Source: Sphingomonas sp. S1-29 (GTDB taxonomy: Bacteria > Pseudomonadota > Alphaproteobacteria > Sphingomonadales > Sphingomonadaceae). From it: DNA of 64,000 nucleotides. A program made the position numbers and the translations under genes. Of the stretch, positions 9,919 to 18,494 are shown one piece after another; the first letter of the stretch is position 1, and each line of letters opens with the position of its first letter. The notes below the pieces were generated by a model. That model was not told the DNA's origin and did no database searches. It worked only from the letters and a program-made list of their open reading frames with translations. The stretch spans positions 2,601,501-2,665,500 of the forward strand of contig NZ_CP110678.1 in the NCBI RefSeq assembly GCF_026167545.1. The letters run 5' to 3'.

Positions 9919-10137
9919 TCATGACTTTTGGAGTAGTTCTCCTGAGCTGACTACTTCGAAAGTTTTAGCATCGACGTATCGAACAGCTTCACCGGTCGAC
10001 AGAGCAAATCGGCGGGACCCCGGTAAGACGCGGCGACCTGTCTTGCTATAAAGTACGTCGGAGCAATGATACTCGACGATCGTCAGCGGAGTGCCATCGT
10101 CGCCGACGCACCGGAAACGCCTCGCTTCACTTTCCAT
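9919..10137 (-). CDS. Small conserved hypothetical protein
   Basis: 72 residues, soluble, no signal peptide. It reads RRFRCVGDDGTPLTIVEY then a short beta-rich middle and a C-terminal part with GEAVRYVDAKTFEV. The pattern resembles small proteins common in sphingomonads, but I cannot name a family with confidence. It is convergent with the histidine kinase gene and lies at the left edge of the accessory region. The ATG at 10137 is the only good start. Function unknown. Confidence 0.5.
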   Translation of the reverse strand: MESEARRFRCVGDDGTPLTIVEYHCSDVLYSKTGRRVLPGSRRFALSTGEAVRYVDAKTFEVVSSGELLQKS

Positions 10138-10220
10138 ATCCGTGCCTTTGCGCTGAGGGCCGAGGGGGCATCGTTTTCGTTACATGGCTGCCGGACGGCA
10201 CGGCGCAGTGGATCAGCCAC

Positions 10221-10865
10221 TTAAGTCCCATCTCTTTGTATCGCTTGCGACACATGCCGGCGAAGTGCTGGTAGTACCTCCGCTGCGAACCATGGGTTCT
10301 TTGTCATCCAGCCTCTTGATCGCCAGGAGGGATGCGGCAACGGAAAATGGTTTGGGAGATAGCGTTCGAAATCACGCACGCGCTCGGTCACGCGGCCGGG
10401 TCCAAGCACGTGCTCTTGGGCATACGTACCAACAAGCAAAGTAAGCCGCAGGCAGGAAAGCCGGCTGAGGAGAGTGTTACGCCAGAGATTGGCGCATTCC
10501 GGACGAGGCGGCGCGTCGCCGCCGCTTGTCCCGCGACCAGGGTAGCATAGCGCCATGGGGATGATGGCAACCCGCTCGGCGTCGTAGAATGCTTCATTGG
10601 AAATGCCCATCCAAACCCTCAGGTGCTCGCCCGAGGCGTCGGAGAACGGCCGGCCACTCGCGTGAGCTCGCGTGCCTGGCGCTTGGCTCGCTACGAGGAG
10701 CGTGGCGTTTGGCGAGAACTGCAGAATCGGGCGGGGAGCGAGCGGGAGGAAATCTGCACACACGCTGCACGCCCGGACCTTCTCGATTAGCTGCTGGTGT
10801 TCATCCGCAGTCCATCGTGCGGACACCCCTCCTGAGCCTCGTCCGGAGCTAGATTCGATGTCCAA
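10221..10865 (-). CDS. Uracil-DNA glycosylase superfamily protein
   Basis: 214 residues. Conserved blocks of the uracil-DNA glycosylase fold are present: LVASQAPGTRAHASGRPF near residue 60 (motif 1 region, with SQAPG in place of the usual GQAPG), DASGEHLRVWMG, IPMALCYPGR, and LPHPSWRSRGW near the C-terminus (leucine-loop region). The Cys pair in RACSVCADF near residue 32 is compatible with the cysteine-rich N-terminus of family 4/5-like enzymes, though a full four-cysteine iron-sulfur set is not clear. It probably excises uracil or a related damaged base from DNA. The start at 10865 is a TTG with AAAGGAAA about nine bases upstream; the GTG at 10826 is less well placed. Stands alone. Confidence 0.75.
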   Translation of the reverse strand: MDIESSSGRGSGGVSARWTADEHQQLIEKVRACSVCADFLPLAPRPILQFSPNATLLVASQAPGTRAHASGRPFSDASGEHLRVWMGISNEAFYDAERVAIIPMALCYPGRGTSGGDAPPRPECANLWRNTLLSRLSCLRLTLLVGTYAQEHVLGPGRVTERVRDFERYLPNHFPLPHPSWRSRGWMTKNPWFAAEVLPALRRHVSQAIQRDGT

Positions 10866-10983
10866 CGCGACCGTTTCCTTTGAATATCGTATTGCGATAT
10901 AATTTGGTCACCCTACATGGATGGTGCGGTCGGATCGAGCCTCTAGCGGATTGAATTAACGCCGGTTCGCACGGAGGTGTGGT

Positions 10984-11778
10984 ATGGTGCATTCACGAAC
11001 TTCCCCTTGGCCCGTACTAGCCGCGTGCATCGGTCAAGACCGGCTGCCGACATCTGCAGAGATCAATCGTCTTGCGAACCGGATTTGGCGTGAGACCCAC
11101 CCACAGTCCCGGTGTTGGGGGTGCCTGGACGAACATGACGGGCAGCGTAGGCAAGCCATTAATCTAGCGCTTACTGCGGTCGGTGTGCCGCTTGGCTGGG
11201 GTGCGGACAAGACGATGACTGGTCATGCCGGATCACGAGGTCGAGCGACGAGAGTCGGGAGGCCAGCAGCCGGAACGAATCAGAACCACAAAAATACTGG
11301 AGCTTCGCTCGTGACGAACCAACCTGGGAACCCTCAGATGCCGGCGGATCCAACGGCCCAAGCTATTACTGCCGACATGCGACCGTTGAGCGATCTAGAT
11401 TATGCTGCTCTGGCGGCGTTCCGGCAAGACATACGCAACTTTCTCGGGTTCAGCGAAAGGGCCGCCGCAGCAGCCGGCATCACAAGTCAGCAGTATCAAA
11501 CTCTTCTCGCGATACGAGCAGCGCCTGGTGGCCAGTTATCGGTGGGGGATATAGCCAGCAGTATGCTCTTGCAGCCTCACAGCGCCAGCGGTCTGCTTAA
11601 CCGCCTAGAGGCGGGCGGCATGATCGAGCGCACGAGAGCCAGAGACGACCGGCGGCGGATCGAGATCCGACTGGCTGATCGGGGGCGGCAACTCCTGCTG
11701 ACGTTGGCAAGCGAGCATCGTGAAGAGCTGAAGCGGTTACGCCCGATGCTTGAGGAGCTAACCTCACGTCTAGGTTAG
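10984..11778 (+). CDS. MarR-family regulator with unexplained N-terminal extension
   Basis: The C-terminal 145 residues form a typical MarR winged helix: a dimerisation helix, ITSQQYQTLLAI, SVGDIASSMLL, the recognition helix HSASGLLNRLEAGGMIER and the wing RDDRRRIEIRL. It should be a small-molecule-responsive repressor. The frame is open upstream to the ATG at 10984, which has a perfect GGAGG six bases before it, giving an extra 110 residues (with RLPTSAEINRLANRIW and a Cys-x-x-Cys) unlike any MarR extension I know. Alternatively MarR starts at GTG 11311 (GGAG eight bases upstream) or ATG 11338, and the upstream ORF is a separate or fused small gene. The MarR assignment is firm; the start is not. 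Confidence 0.7.
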   Translation: MVHSRTSPWPVLAACIGQDRLPTSAEINRLANRIWRETHPQSRCWGCLDEHDGQRRQAINLALTAVGVPLGWGADKTMTGHAGSRGRATRVGRPAAGTNQNHKNTGASLVTNQPGNPQMPADPTAQAITADMRPLSDLDYAALAAFRQDIRNFLGFSERAAAAAGITSQQYQTLLAIRAAPGGQLSVGDIASSMLLQPHSASGLLNRLEAGGMIERTRARDDRRRIEIRLADRGRQLLLTLASEHREELKRLRPMLEELTSRLG

Positions 11779-11827
11779 AGCTGGGAGGAAGTGTGTCTCA
11801 GGGTATAAATTAAACGGGAAATCCATA

Positions 11828-11959
11828 ATGTGTGATCAACTGCCGGTGTTTACCATTGGGCACTCCACAAGGTCTATTCCAGACTTTGCGGGAACGGAGG
11901 CATCACCTAGTGTTAAAATAGAGCCGTTTGGCTTAAAACAACTTGTAAATAGGGAATAA
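11828..11959 (+). pseudogene. 5' remnant of a DUF488-family gene
   Basis: The ATG at 11828 begins MCDQLPVFTIGHSTRSIPDF, which matches the N-terminus of DUF488 proteins (TIGHS motif followed by the first helix). After about 20 codons the similarity stops and the frame runs through unrelated residues to a TAA at 11957-11959. A complete DUF488 protein is much longer, so this is only the gene start joined to other DNA, a deletion or recombination scar. Confidence 0.6.
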
Positions 11960-11964
11960 AAGAA

Positions 11965-12204
11965 ATGCTAACATTTGTGCTAATCGTAAATACATTGGGC
12001 TTGGCGTTGGCAACTATAGGATTCGTTATGGCGTTTCGGCAGGATATTGCCCGAAGAGTTATGAGAAAACCACTGCCATCGTCGTGCGACGGCAGTTCTG
12101 CCTACGACGATCCGCTTACCTATGTTCTGCGTATTTCAGGCGTTATGGTTATGGTATTCGGTGTCGTGATTGCCGGCATGGTGACATTGATGAATTTCGG
12201 TTAG
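11965..12204 (+). CDS. Small two-helix membrane protein, unknown function
   Basis: 79 residues with two clear hydrophobic segments (about 3-23 and 54-76) separated by a positively charged stretch (RQDIARRVMRKP) and a short hydrophilic loop. AT-richer than the flanking core genes. It starts five bases after the DUF488 remnant stop, and a purine-rich AGGGAATAAAAGAA precedes the ATG. I recognise no family. Possibly an inner membrane accessory protein; coding status rests on the RBS and the consistent membrane pattern. Confidence 0.5.
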   Translation: MLTFVLIVNTLGLALATIGFVMAFRQDIARRVMRKPLPSSCDGSSAYDDPLTYVLRISGVMVMVFGVVIAGMVTLMNFG

Positions 12205-12660
12205 GGCCATGGCCCATTAATATGAGAGGCGCGATCTGACTCAGGCTTCCCGAGGAGCCCTGAAATGAGCAACCTGTACTGGCTCACGGGCCAGCGGATG
12301 CTGGCTAATCGCCCGCGCAGGCCGCGAAACCGGTGGCCGAAGTTTGCGGGAGCTAGAGGCGGCGGTTGAAAGCCATCGCCTTAACCGAAACCGACTGACG
12401 ACACGCGTCAACGCTCGAGATTTAAAACATAAAAAGGGGGCGCCAGATCCTGCATAGGTTGGGTCCTGGAATGGCCCTACTTTTAGACGCGCTGGGTGTC
12501 TGTGATCATGAGGCAGTTGCGCAGTCATCGGCTACAGACCTGGTTCATTAGTCTCAGCCAGACAGGCTACTTGTTCCGCGCTGACGGTTGGGACGCGATT
12601 CACGGCGCTTATCCTTGTCCAACTTGGTGACTACAAACGGGCGTAGAACACCAAACTTCC
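12205..12660. other. Gene-poor gap holding an IS5-type transposase remnant
   Basis: 456 bases between the small membrane protein and the phospholipase D gene. The only recognisable content is the transposase gene start at 12264 (listed separately). The rest has short chance ORFs only; no RNA gene was seen. Confidence 0.5.
12264..12368 (+). pseudogene. N-terminal remnant of an IS5-family transposase
   Basis: The ATG at 12264 gives MSNLYWLTGQRM, very close to the conserved start of IS5-type transposases common in alphaproteobacteria (MSNLxWLTxxQM). After these twelve codons the similarity is lost and the frame ends at 12366-12368. The preceding bases (GAGGCGC and CTCAGGCTTCCCGAGGAG) look like the leader of such an element. 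This is the left tip of an otherwise deleted insertion sequence. Recognition is from memory of the family, so moderate confidence. Confidence 0.5.
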
Positions 12661-14247
12661 CTACAATAGCCATTCGATCGGAAGCGTCGAAAGAACTGTA
12701 GTCACCGCCCTTTCAAACCTCGAGGTGCCTGGTTCGACATTATGGATCAAGACTTTTCCATTCCGGTGTTCCCGCCAGTAAACTTCGTCGTCTTCATTCA
12801 GTCGCACTTCGTAAGCGCTGGTGGTAACTAAGCGCTCAATGGTGGCTCTGACGTGCCGGGCAAGCGAAGGGCTTTCGATTACGAACCCGAGCTCGGTGTT
12901 GAGGTTGGCTGATCGGGGGTCGAAATTAAACGATCCAATAAAGATTCGGGCACCGTCCACAGTGAAGGTTTTAGCGTGCAGCGCCGAGCCGGCTCCGCGT
13001 ACGCTCGATCCTGTGCTACCAACGGCAGTGATATTACGCTCCAAGCCTTGGCCGTGCACGGCGCCGCGCATCTCGTACAGTCTGACGCCCGACCGAAGGA
13101 GCCTCTTTCGCCATTTAGCATATCCAGAATGGACGATTGGCACGTCGGTGGCTTCCATCGCGTTGGTTAAGATACTTACGTCGATTCCTCGGCGCTCCAT
13201 GTCAGTGAATGCGTCGACTCCTGCGGCCGTGGGGACAAAGTAACCGGAGACCAGCCCAAGGCGCTCCTGGGGCTCGCCGAGGAGCGCCGTAAGCTTCGGC
13301 CATAATAGTGCGTCGGGCGGGGCGAGACCGAGCCCCTTGCTTGGATCATCCGAAGCCATTCGTGTCGGCGCCCATTCGAATGCCAACTTTTTTGCCAAGA
13401 GGTCCTGGGCCAGCGACGATAGTCGAACGGCATCGAGATAAGCACGCGCCACTGGGTTATTCCTGGTGCGCAACGACGCCGCTTTGACCCGGGCAAGGCC
13501 GTCTGGTCTGACCGGCGAAAGAATTTTTGCTGCCGGGTAAGACGATCCGCTCGTCCAATACCGGTCGAAGTCCCTGGATACGGTCTGAACAACCGGGCCG
13601 ATCGCAACCACGTCCAAATCGGCGAATAGTGCGCCATCGCCTGCGCCGAAATATTCGTCCCCGACGTTGCGGCCGCCAATGATTGTGGCTCGGTTGTCCG
13701 CAGTGAACGACTTGTTGTGCATCCGCCGGTTGAGGCGACGGAAATCAGTAAGGTAGCCAACGAGGCGTGGGCTACGGATTACGAAGGGGTTGAATAGGCG
13801 CACTTCGATACTTGGATGGTCGTCAAGCGCGGAGAGGGTCTCATCCAAGCCCGAGGTACTGTTGTCGTCGAGTAGCATGCGCACCCGCACGCCCCGATCG
13901 GCTGCCGCGCGCACTTCTTCAAAAAGCAGCGTGCCGGCAAGATCGGCGTGCCAGATGTAATACTGAAGGTCGAGAGTGCGCGTCGCGGCGCGGGCTAGCA
14001 GCACACGTGCGGCGAACGCGCCTCGCGCGTCCGTTAGGGGATGGATCCCTGACCGCCCTGGGTGGGCTGCGACGCCTCCCAAGATGGCTCGGCCCAGCGG
14101 CGTATCGTCGGTGTTGGTCGCCGCGACCGTGCTCGTTTGGCTGCTTAGCGAAGGGAGCGGATTCAAGATCCTTATAATGACCCCAAGCAGTATCAGAGCC
14201 CCGGTAAGGAGGGCTATCCGGCGCAACCATCGCATGCGACGTGTCAT
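12661..14247 (-). CDS. Phospholipase D-family protein, ClsC/YmdC-like
   Basis: 528 residues with an N-terminal membrane anchor (residues 8-28) and two HKD phosphodiesterase domains. The first has MHNKSFTADNRATIIGGRN, preceded by LDLQYYIWHADLAG and MLLDDN; the second has HAKTFTVDGARIFIGSFN followed by FDPRSANLNTE. Both His-Lys-Asp signatures are intact. Length, anchor and motif spacing fit the cardiolipin synthase C/YmdC group, which makes cardiolipin or transfers phosphatidyl groups at the inner membrane; some relatives hydrolyse phospholipid. Start ATG 14247; ATG 14235 would trim four basic residues. Monocistronic. Confidence 0.82.
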   Translation of the reverse strand: MTRRMRWLRRIALLTGALILLGVIIRILNPLPSLSSQTSTVAATNTDDTPLGRAILGGVAAHPGRSGIHPLTDARGAFAARVLLARAATRTLDLQYYIWHADLAGTLLFEEVRAAADRGVRVRMLLDDNSTSGLDETLSALDDHPSIEVRLFNPFVIRSPRLVGYLTDFRRLNRRMHNKSFTADNRATIIGGRNVGDEYFGAGDGALFADLDVVAIGPVVQTVSRDFDRYWTSGSSYPAAKILSPVRPDGLARVKAASLRTRNNPVARAYLDAVRLSSLAQDLLAKKLAFEWAPTRMASDDPSKGLGLAPPDALLWPKLTALLGEPQERLGLVSGYFVPTAAGVDAFTDMERRGIDVSILTNAMEATDVPIVHSGYAKWRKRLLRSGVRLYEMRGAVHGQGLERNITAVGSTGSSVRGAGSALHAKTFTVDGARIFIGSFNFDPRSANLNTELGFVIESPSLARHVRATIERLVTTSAYEVRLNEDDEVYWREHRNGKVLIHNVEPGTSRFERAVTTVLSTLPIEWLL

Positions 14248-14524
14248 GATTCGAATGATTGCTTAGCGGTCGCGACTATCGCGCATAATAGAGCGAGCAA
14301 CGCTCCAAGCAGCACCCTGGGCCGATAAATTATCGGCGGCGCCAGATTAGGCGGCATACGCAAAATCTGATGATTGCCGAATATCGATTGCGGAATGGGC
14401 GTCATCTTCCTAGCACATAGTAGACTCGCGTGCCCCTGGCGAATGCTTAGAGTCGCACGCGGCCGGCGTCGATTACCGGTTAGATGCCGCGGATCGTCGA
14501 GCAGTACACGTAATCGAGTTGGCC

Positions 14525-15130
14525 TTAGCGCGTCGGCGCGGTCTGATCGCTGCGATTAATGGCGCTGAGCTGGCTCACGAGGTCATCGATCGCCTTTTCG
14601 GCTTGTATGCGATGCGTTGCAGGAAACTCACCGCGTGAACGAAGATGCCAAGATCCCTGCTCAAACGCCCGAAGATCCACCATCTTCGGGCGACCGTTCC
14701 GGACCGCCTTAAAGATTCCCCGATGGCCCGGGGCACCGCCAGCTCGCGTATAGGGTCTCTCAGCGATGACTTGCACCTTATAGAGCCCGCGAAACGCCAT
14801 CGGCTTCATGATGCTATAGTGTGTTTTTGGGGTCATCTGGCCGATCTGAACGATGGCTATGGTTAGCTGGATTTGAGCGTCCTGCCCCAGAGGCATTAAG
14901 TACCGCACGCCAACATACGCGCCTCCTGGGTCAAATACGGCGTTCCCTGTTCGACGAAAGCCCGCCACCGCTTCCGGAAATTGAAGGATGCTTCCGCTAT
15001 GAGCCAGCGTTCCGTCGCGTTCCCTTGTGAACGCGGATGTGGGAATGTCTGTTTGGGCAGTGGCAGGTATGGCGAGGCTAAGTGAAGACATTACTATCAA
15101 TGATATCCGAAGGTGTCTTATCATTGCCAT
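14525..15130 (-). CDS. Secreted hypothetical protein
   Basis: About 201 residues from ATG 15130, chosen because AAAGGA lies eight bases upstream and because it places a signal peptide (IRHLRISLIVMSSLSLAIPATAQ) at the N-terminus; the frame stays open to 15214. The mature part is predicted periplasmic, begins TDIPTSAFTRERDGT and holds a beta-rich core (GAYVGVRYLMPLGQDAQIQLTI). I recognise no family. No operon partner is visible. Function unknown. Confidence 0.6.
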   Translation of the reverse strand: MAMIRHLRISLIVMSSLSLAIPATAQTDIPTSAFTRERDGTLAHSGSILQFPEAVAGFRRTGNAVFDPGGAYVGVRYLMPLGQDAQIQLTIAIVQIGQMTPKTHYSIMKPMAFRGLYKVQVIAERPYTRAGGAPGHRGIFKAVRNGRPKMVDLRAFEQGSWHLRSRGEFPATHRIQAEKAIDDLVSQLSAINRSDQTAPTR

Positions 15131-15316
15131 TTCGCTATTCCTTTCAAAACCAATTTCTCTTTGCGACCACGGGCTCGTATTATGGCTGGTCGTAAAGTAT
15201 CGGCCTGCAATCACGTCGATGCATGGTCCATTATATTATGCGAAACGCGGGCTTCTGTTCAATCTACACCAAATCTTTAGCATAGAATCACACGACCGTC
15301 TCCAGGCCTTGGTAAC

Positions 15317-15454
15317 CTAGCTGACCAGAGACTTACCGAAAAGCATTCCGCTAATTGCAATGGTTACTGGAAGGCCCAAGATCAGAGTGAGCGCGATTAT
15401 TGTAGTCAAAAGTTCACTGGCCGGTCTGTGACTTTCAGCAAATTCGCTAATCAT
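15317..15454 (-). CDS. Small single-helix membrane peptide (candidate)
   Basis: The ATG at 15454 has GGAG seven bases upstream and gives a 45-residue peptide: a short polar N-terminus (MISEFAESHRPASELL), one hydrophobic helix (TTIIALTLILGLPVTIAISG) and a short tail. An in-frame ATG at 15466 is also possible but lacks an RBS. It is divergent from the Lrp/AsnC gene at 15555, so it might be that regulator's neighbour target. No family recognised; coding status is inferred from RBS plus helix pattern. Confidence 0.4.
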   Translation of the reverse strand: MISEFAESHRPASELLTTIIALTLILGLPVTIAISGMLFGKSLVS

Positions 15455-15554
15455 ATCTGTCTCCATGTTGTTGCCCGGAGGATAGCGGAATTTACGCCGA
15501 AGATGGTCCCGAAGGCCTTGACGGTGACCGCAAATTCTGCGGTTTTCCTATGCG

Positions 15555-16031
15555 ATGACAACTGATCGTTCGCTTGACAGGATTGACCGAAAAATCCTGC
15601 GGGAATTGCAGGGTGAAGGGCGTCTCTCAAATGCAGCACTTGCGTTGCGTGTTTCGCTTTCGCAGAGCGCATGCCTGTCACGTGTTAGGCGCCTTGAAGA
15701 AGCCGGGGTGATCCAAAGCTATCACGCCCGACTAAATCCTTTTCACATCGAAGTGGGCTTGGTGCTGATTGTCGAGGTGACGCTAGCGGGACGTCATCCT
15801 GAAGAGCGAATGCGCTTCGAGGAAGCTATGTTGCGTCTGCCTCAGGTGGTCGAGGCGTCGCATGTCAGCGGCGACACGGATTACATTCTTAAGGTTGTGG
15901 TGGGTGCGATGCCGGAGTGGAATGCTTTAAAGGATCTGATGGTCCAAGAGGTAGGCGCTACCCGTATTATTACGCACGTTATCATGGATACGCCCAAGGC
16001 ATTTAAAGGGTATCCTATAGGGGGTAGTTGA
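15555..16031 (+). CDS. Lrp/AsnC-family transcriptional regulator
   Basis: 158 residues. The N-terminal helix-turn-helix is classic Lrp/AsnC (LDRIDRKILRELQGEGRLSN, then LSQSACLSRVRRLEEAGVIQ), followed by the RAM effector domain (FHIEVGLVLIVEV, VVEASHVSGDTDYILKVVV, GATRIITHVIM). It should bind DNA as dimers and higher oligomers and respond to an amino acid or related metabolite. The ATG at 15555 lacks a strong RBS. A small membrane peptide ORF is divergent on the left. Confidence 0.9.
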   Translation: MTTDRSLDRIDRKILRELQGEGRLSNAALALRVSLSQSACLSRVRRLEEAGVIQSYHARLNPFHIEVGLVLIVEVTLAGRHPEERMRFEEAMLRLPQVVEASHVSGDTDYILKVVVGAMPEWNALKDLMVQEVGATRIITHVIMDTPKAFKGYPIGGS

Positions 16032-16396
16032 AGAACGTCGGCGTCCCGATCGCATCGACCCCCATTCACGCTGGCAGCAGCCTAGGCCTGAACGCCTGCG
16101 TATCCATATCAAGCGGAAGAGAAGGCGGGAGAACGGTCGCCGAAACCGACTTGTAGCGGACCGGGGGAGGGGACGTCCAACTTCCAGGCGAGTTGCGGAG
16201 GCAAATATCGCAGCAAGCGTTGCCCGCGCGATGGCATGGTAAACCTGCTTCGTGAGGCCGCATGTCATTCCTCACTACATTGGGCTAGCGGTCACCCTCG
16301 GATGCGCAGACTATAGGCAGAGCTTCGCGTTATGAGTGAGGGGTAGGCAGCTTCCAGACGCGTGGGCGCCGAGGCCTTTGGTTTAGGGACGTGGTA
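16032..16396. other. Intergenic stretch, nothing recognised
   Basis: 365 bases between the Lrp/AsnC gene and the MFS exporter gene, both on the plus strand. ORFs here are short and without family resemblance. It probably holds the promoter of the exporter gene. No hairpin followed by a T-run was found. Confidence 0.45.
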
Positions 16397-18073
16397 ATGA
16401 AAGATAGTCCTCAGTCGGAGTCGGCGGCGCCCGCCTCCGCGCTTACCCCGTTTAAGCACCAAATCTTCCGCTCCGTGTGGATCGCCACCTTGGCGTCCAG
16501 CTTTGGTGGCATGATTCAGGGTGTCGGCGCGGCCTGGGAGATGGTGGCGCTCGGCGCATCTGCGCAAATGATAACGCTGGTGCAGGCTGCGATTACGCTA
16601 CCTATCGTTATGCTTGCGTTAGTTGCGGGAGCGCTGGCTGATGCATACGACCGCCGCAAGATTATGTTGGTGGCACAGATCTTGATGCTTCTGGTTTCGA
16701 CGGCATTGGCGGCCGCGGCCTATCTAAATTGGGTAACGCCGTGGCTCCTTCTACTCTTCACGTTCCTGATCGGTTGTGGGGCCGCGTTGAATGCGCCGGC
16801 TTGGCAGGCGTCGGTCGGTGCCATGGTGCCACGCGAAGACGTCCCAGCTGCCGTCACGCTCAACAGCATGGGTTTCAACCTTGCTCGCAGCGTCGGCCCC
16901 GCCGTCGGTGGCCTGATCGTGGCAACGGCAGGAGCAGGGGCAGCGTTCACTTTCAATGCGCTTAGCTACCTTGGATTGATAGCCGTCCTTTTACGATGGA
17001 ACATGGATCCAGAACGCCGCATTTTGCCGCGTGAACGGCTCCGCAGCGCGATTGCATCAGGCATTCGATTCGTTGCCATGAGCCCAAGTATCAACACCAC
17101 GATGGTTCGGGGCTTGGTGACGGGGCTCGGGTCAAGCGCGGCATCGGCTTTGCTACCCTTGATTGCCCGCGACGTTATTGGTGGCGGCCCGGAGACCTAT
17201 GGACTGCTGCTCGGGGCGTTTGGGGCGGGAGCAGTTGGCGGCGCCCTTTGGTCGCATCGACTTCGACTGGCTTATTCGAACGAGCTTGTCGTGCGCGGAG
17301 CGCTTTTCGCTTCGGCGCTCGGAATAATGGTCTCTGCGTTCAGCACATGGCTCATCGTCACCATGGGAGCTATGGCGCTGTGCGGCCTGGGCTGGGTAAC
17401 CGTCGTGTCGATCCTCAACGCAACCGTGCAGATGTCTGCGCCGCGCTGGGTAGTGGCGCGCGCACTATCTCTCTATCAAATGGCGACGTTCAGCGGGATG
17501 GCCGGCGGTGCGTGGCTTTGGGGCTATATCACTCAACAGTCCGATCTTTCCACCGCCCTCATGATTGCGGCAGCAGTGCAAGTCGGCTGCATCGTGCTCG
17601 GTCGCTGGTTTCCGCTTGCCGAGACCGAGGCGATGAACCTCGACCTAGAGAAGTTCAATGAGCCGTCGACAACTGTTGTGATGCGGGGCCGGATGGGGCC
17701 GGTGATCGTTACCATCGAGTATCGCATTGCGGCTGAGAACACGTATGAATTTCTGCGCGTCATGGCTGAAAGGCGACAGATTCGGCGCAAAAATGGTGCG
17801 CGGCGCTGGTTCCTGATGCGCGATTTGGCCGATCCCGAGCTTTGGGTAGAGCGCTATCACAGCCCGACTTGGACCGAGTATTTGCGACATAATCAACGTT
17901 TCACTCACGACGACGCGCTTGTCATGGACCGCGTAAGAGATTTGCACTGCGGTACAGAACCGCCTGTCGTTCGGCGCCTTCTGGAAAGGCAGACGGGTTT
18001 TCCACCCGATGGCCCCGATGTTGATCCACGCGAACTCGCGCCGCCAATGACGGACCAGTCGCGCTTATCGTAA
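16397..18073 (+). CDS. MFS exporter, transmembrane secretion effector type with C-terminal ABM-like domain
   Basis: About 558 residues from ATG 16397 (AGGGA eight bases upstream; GTG 16391 is in frame). Residues 20-410 hold 10-12 membrane segments with the MFS motif GALADAYDRRKIM after helix 2, resembling the EntS/MFS_3 'transmembrane secretion effector' branch. The last 140 residues are cytoplasmic and start VIVTIEYRIAAENTYEFLRVM, like the antibiotic-biosynthesis-monooxygenase fold fused to this branch in many proteobacteria. Probable drug or siderophore-like exporter; substrate unknown. No adjacent biosynthesis genes. Confidence 0.82.
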   Translation: MKDSPQSESAAPASALTPFKHQIFRSVWIATLASSFGGMIQGVGAAWEMVALGASAQMITLVQAAITLPIVMLALVAGALADAYDRRKIMLVAQILMLLVSTALAAAAYLNWVTPWLLLLFTFLIGCGAALNAPAWQASVGAMVPREDVPAAVTLNSMGFNLARSVGPAVGGLIVATAGAGAAFTFNALSYLGLIAVLLRWNMDPERRILPRERLRSAIASGIRFVAMSPSINTTMVRGLVTGLGSSAASALLPLIARDVIGGGPETYGLLLGAFGAGAVGGALWSHRLRLAYSNELVVRGALFASALGIMVSAFSTWLIVTMGAMALCGLGWVTVVSILNATVQMSAPRWVVARALSLYQMATFSGMAGGAWLWGYITQQSDLSTALMIAAAVQVGCIVLGRWFPLAETEAMNLDLEKFNEPSTTVVMRGRMGPVIVTIEYRIAAENTYEFLRVMAERRQIRRKNGARRWFLMRDLADPELWVERYHSPTWTEYLRHNQRFTHDDALVMDRVRDLHCGTEPPVVRRLLERQTGFPPDGPDVDPRELAPPMTDQSRLS

Positions 18074-18417
18074 ATCTCGTTAGCGAGGTCCGCACTAAGC
18101 CGCGAACTCATAACTGAGATCAACGTGCGAGGCTTCGAGGCAATTGTAACGTCGGCCAATTGAGCGAACGCGCTTTCAGGGCGTCACAGCGACTGGGTTT
18201 CCGAACGTTCCCGACAGGAGCATTGCCGAACTGATCCAGCTCCACATCCGGGTCAACGCGCTTGAGCAGGCTGGAGCCATTCGAATGCAAGTCAAGCTTA
18301 CGATCGTCCGCAGGAGCTACGGTCGACATCGCTGGTTTTGCGGACGGTAGTACCATCACGTTCGGGGCTTCTACGGCATCGCGAACATTGAATGGCTTTC
18401 CGGGGAATGCTATCAAA
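18074..18417. other. Intergenic stretch upstream of the SMR transporter leader
   Basis: 344 bases with no gene I can support. A minus-strand ORF (18120-18416, 98 codons) and plus-strand overlaps have no family resemblance. It should contain the promoter for the sugE-like gene and its leader. Confidence 0.4.
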
Positions 18418-18487
18418 CCAACGCGACGACCACGTTCTCGCCCCTCGTCGGGTGTTCAAGACCGGGACGGCCCGGCGGCCCGGAGGA
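18418..18487 (+). promoter_or_regulatory. Candidate guanidine-II (mini-ykkC) riboswitch
   Basis: Just upstream of the SMR transporter gene there is a perfect hairpin CCGGG-ACGG-CCCGG (18462-18475) with an ACGG tetraloop, and 25 bases earlier a weaker hairpin with an ACGA loop (about 18420-18436). Two small hairpins with ACGR loops just before the start codon of a SugE/Gdx gene is the architecture of the guanidine-II riboswitch. The ribosome binding site GGAGGAGG (18482-18489) follows the second stem directly, which fits translational control. The first hairpin is imperfect (a C/A mismatch in the stem), so this remains a candidate. Confidence 0.6.
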
Positions 18488-18494
18488 GGCTGCT

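Noticed and set aside
12241..12528. 95-codon minus-strand ORF
   Set aside because: Lies over the IS5 remnant; no RBS and no recognisable motif.
18120..18416. 98-codon minus-strand ORF before the SMR leader
   Set aside because: No family resemblance or RBS; could be a real small gene but not supportable.
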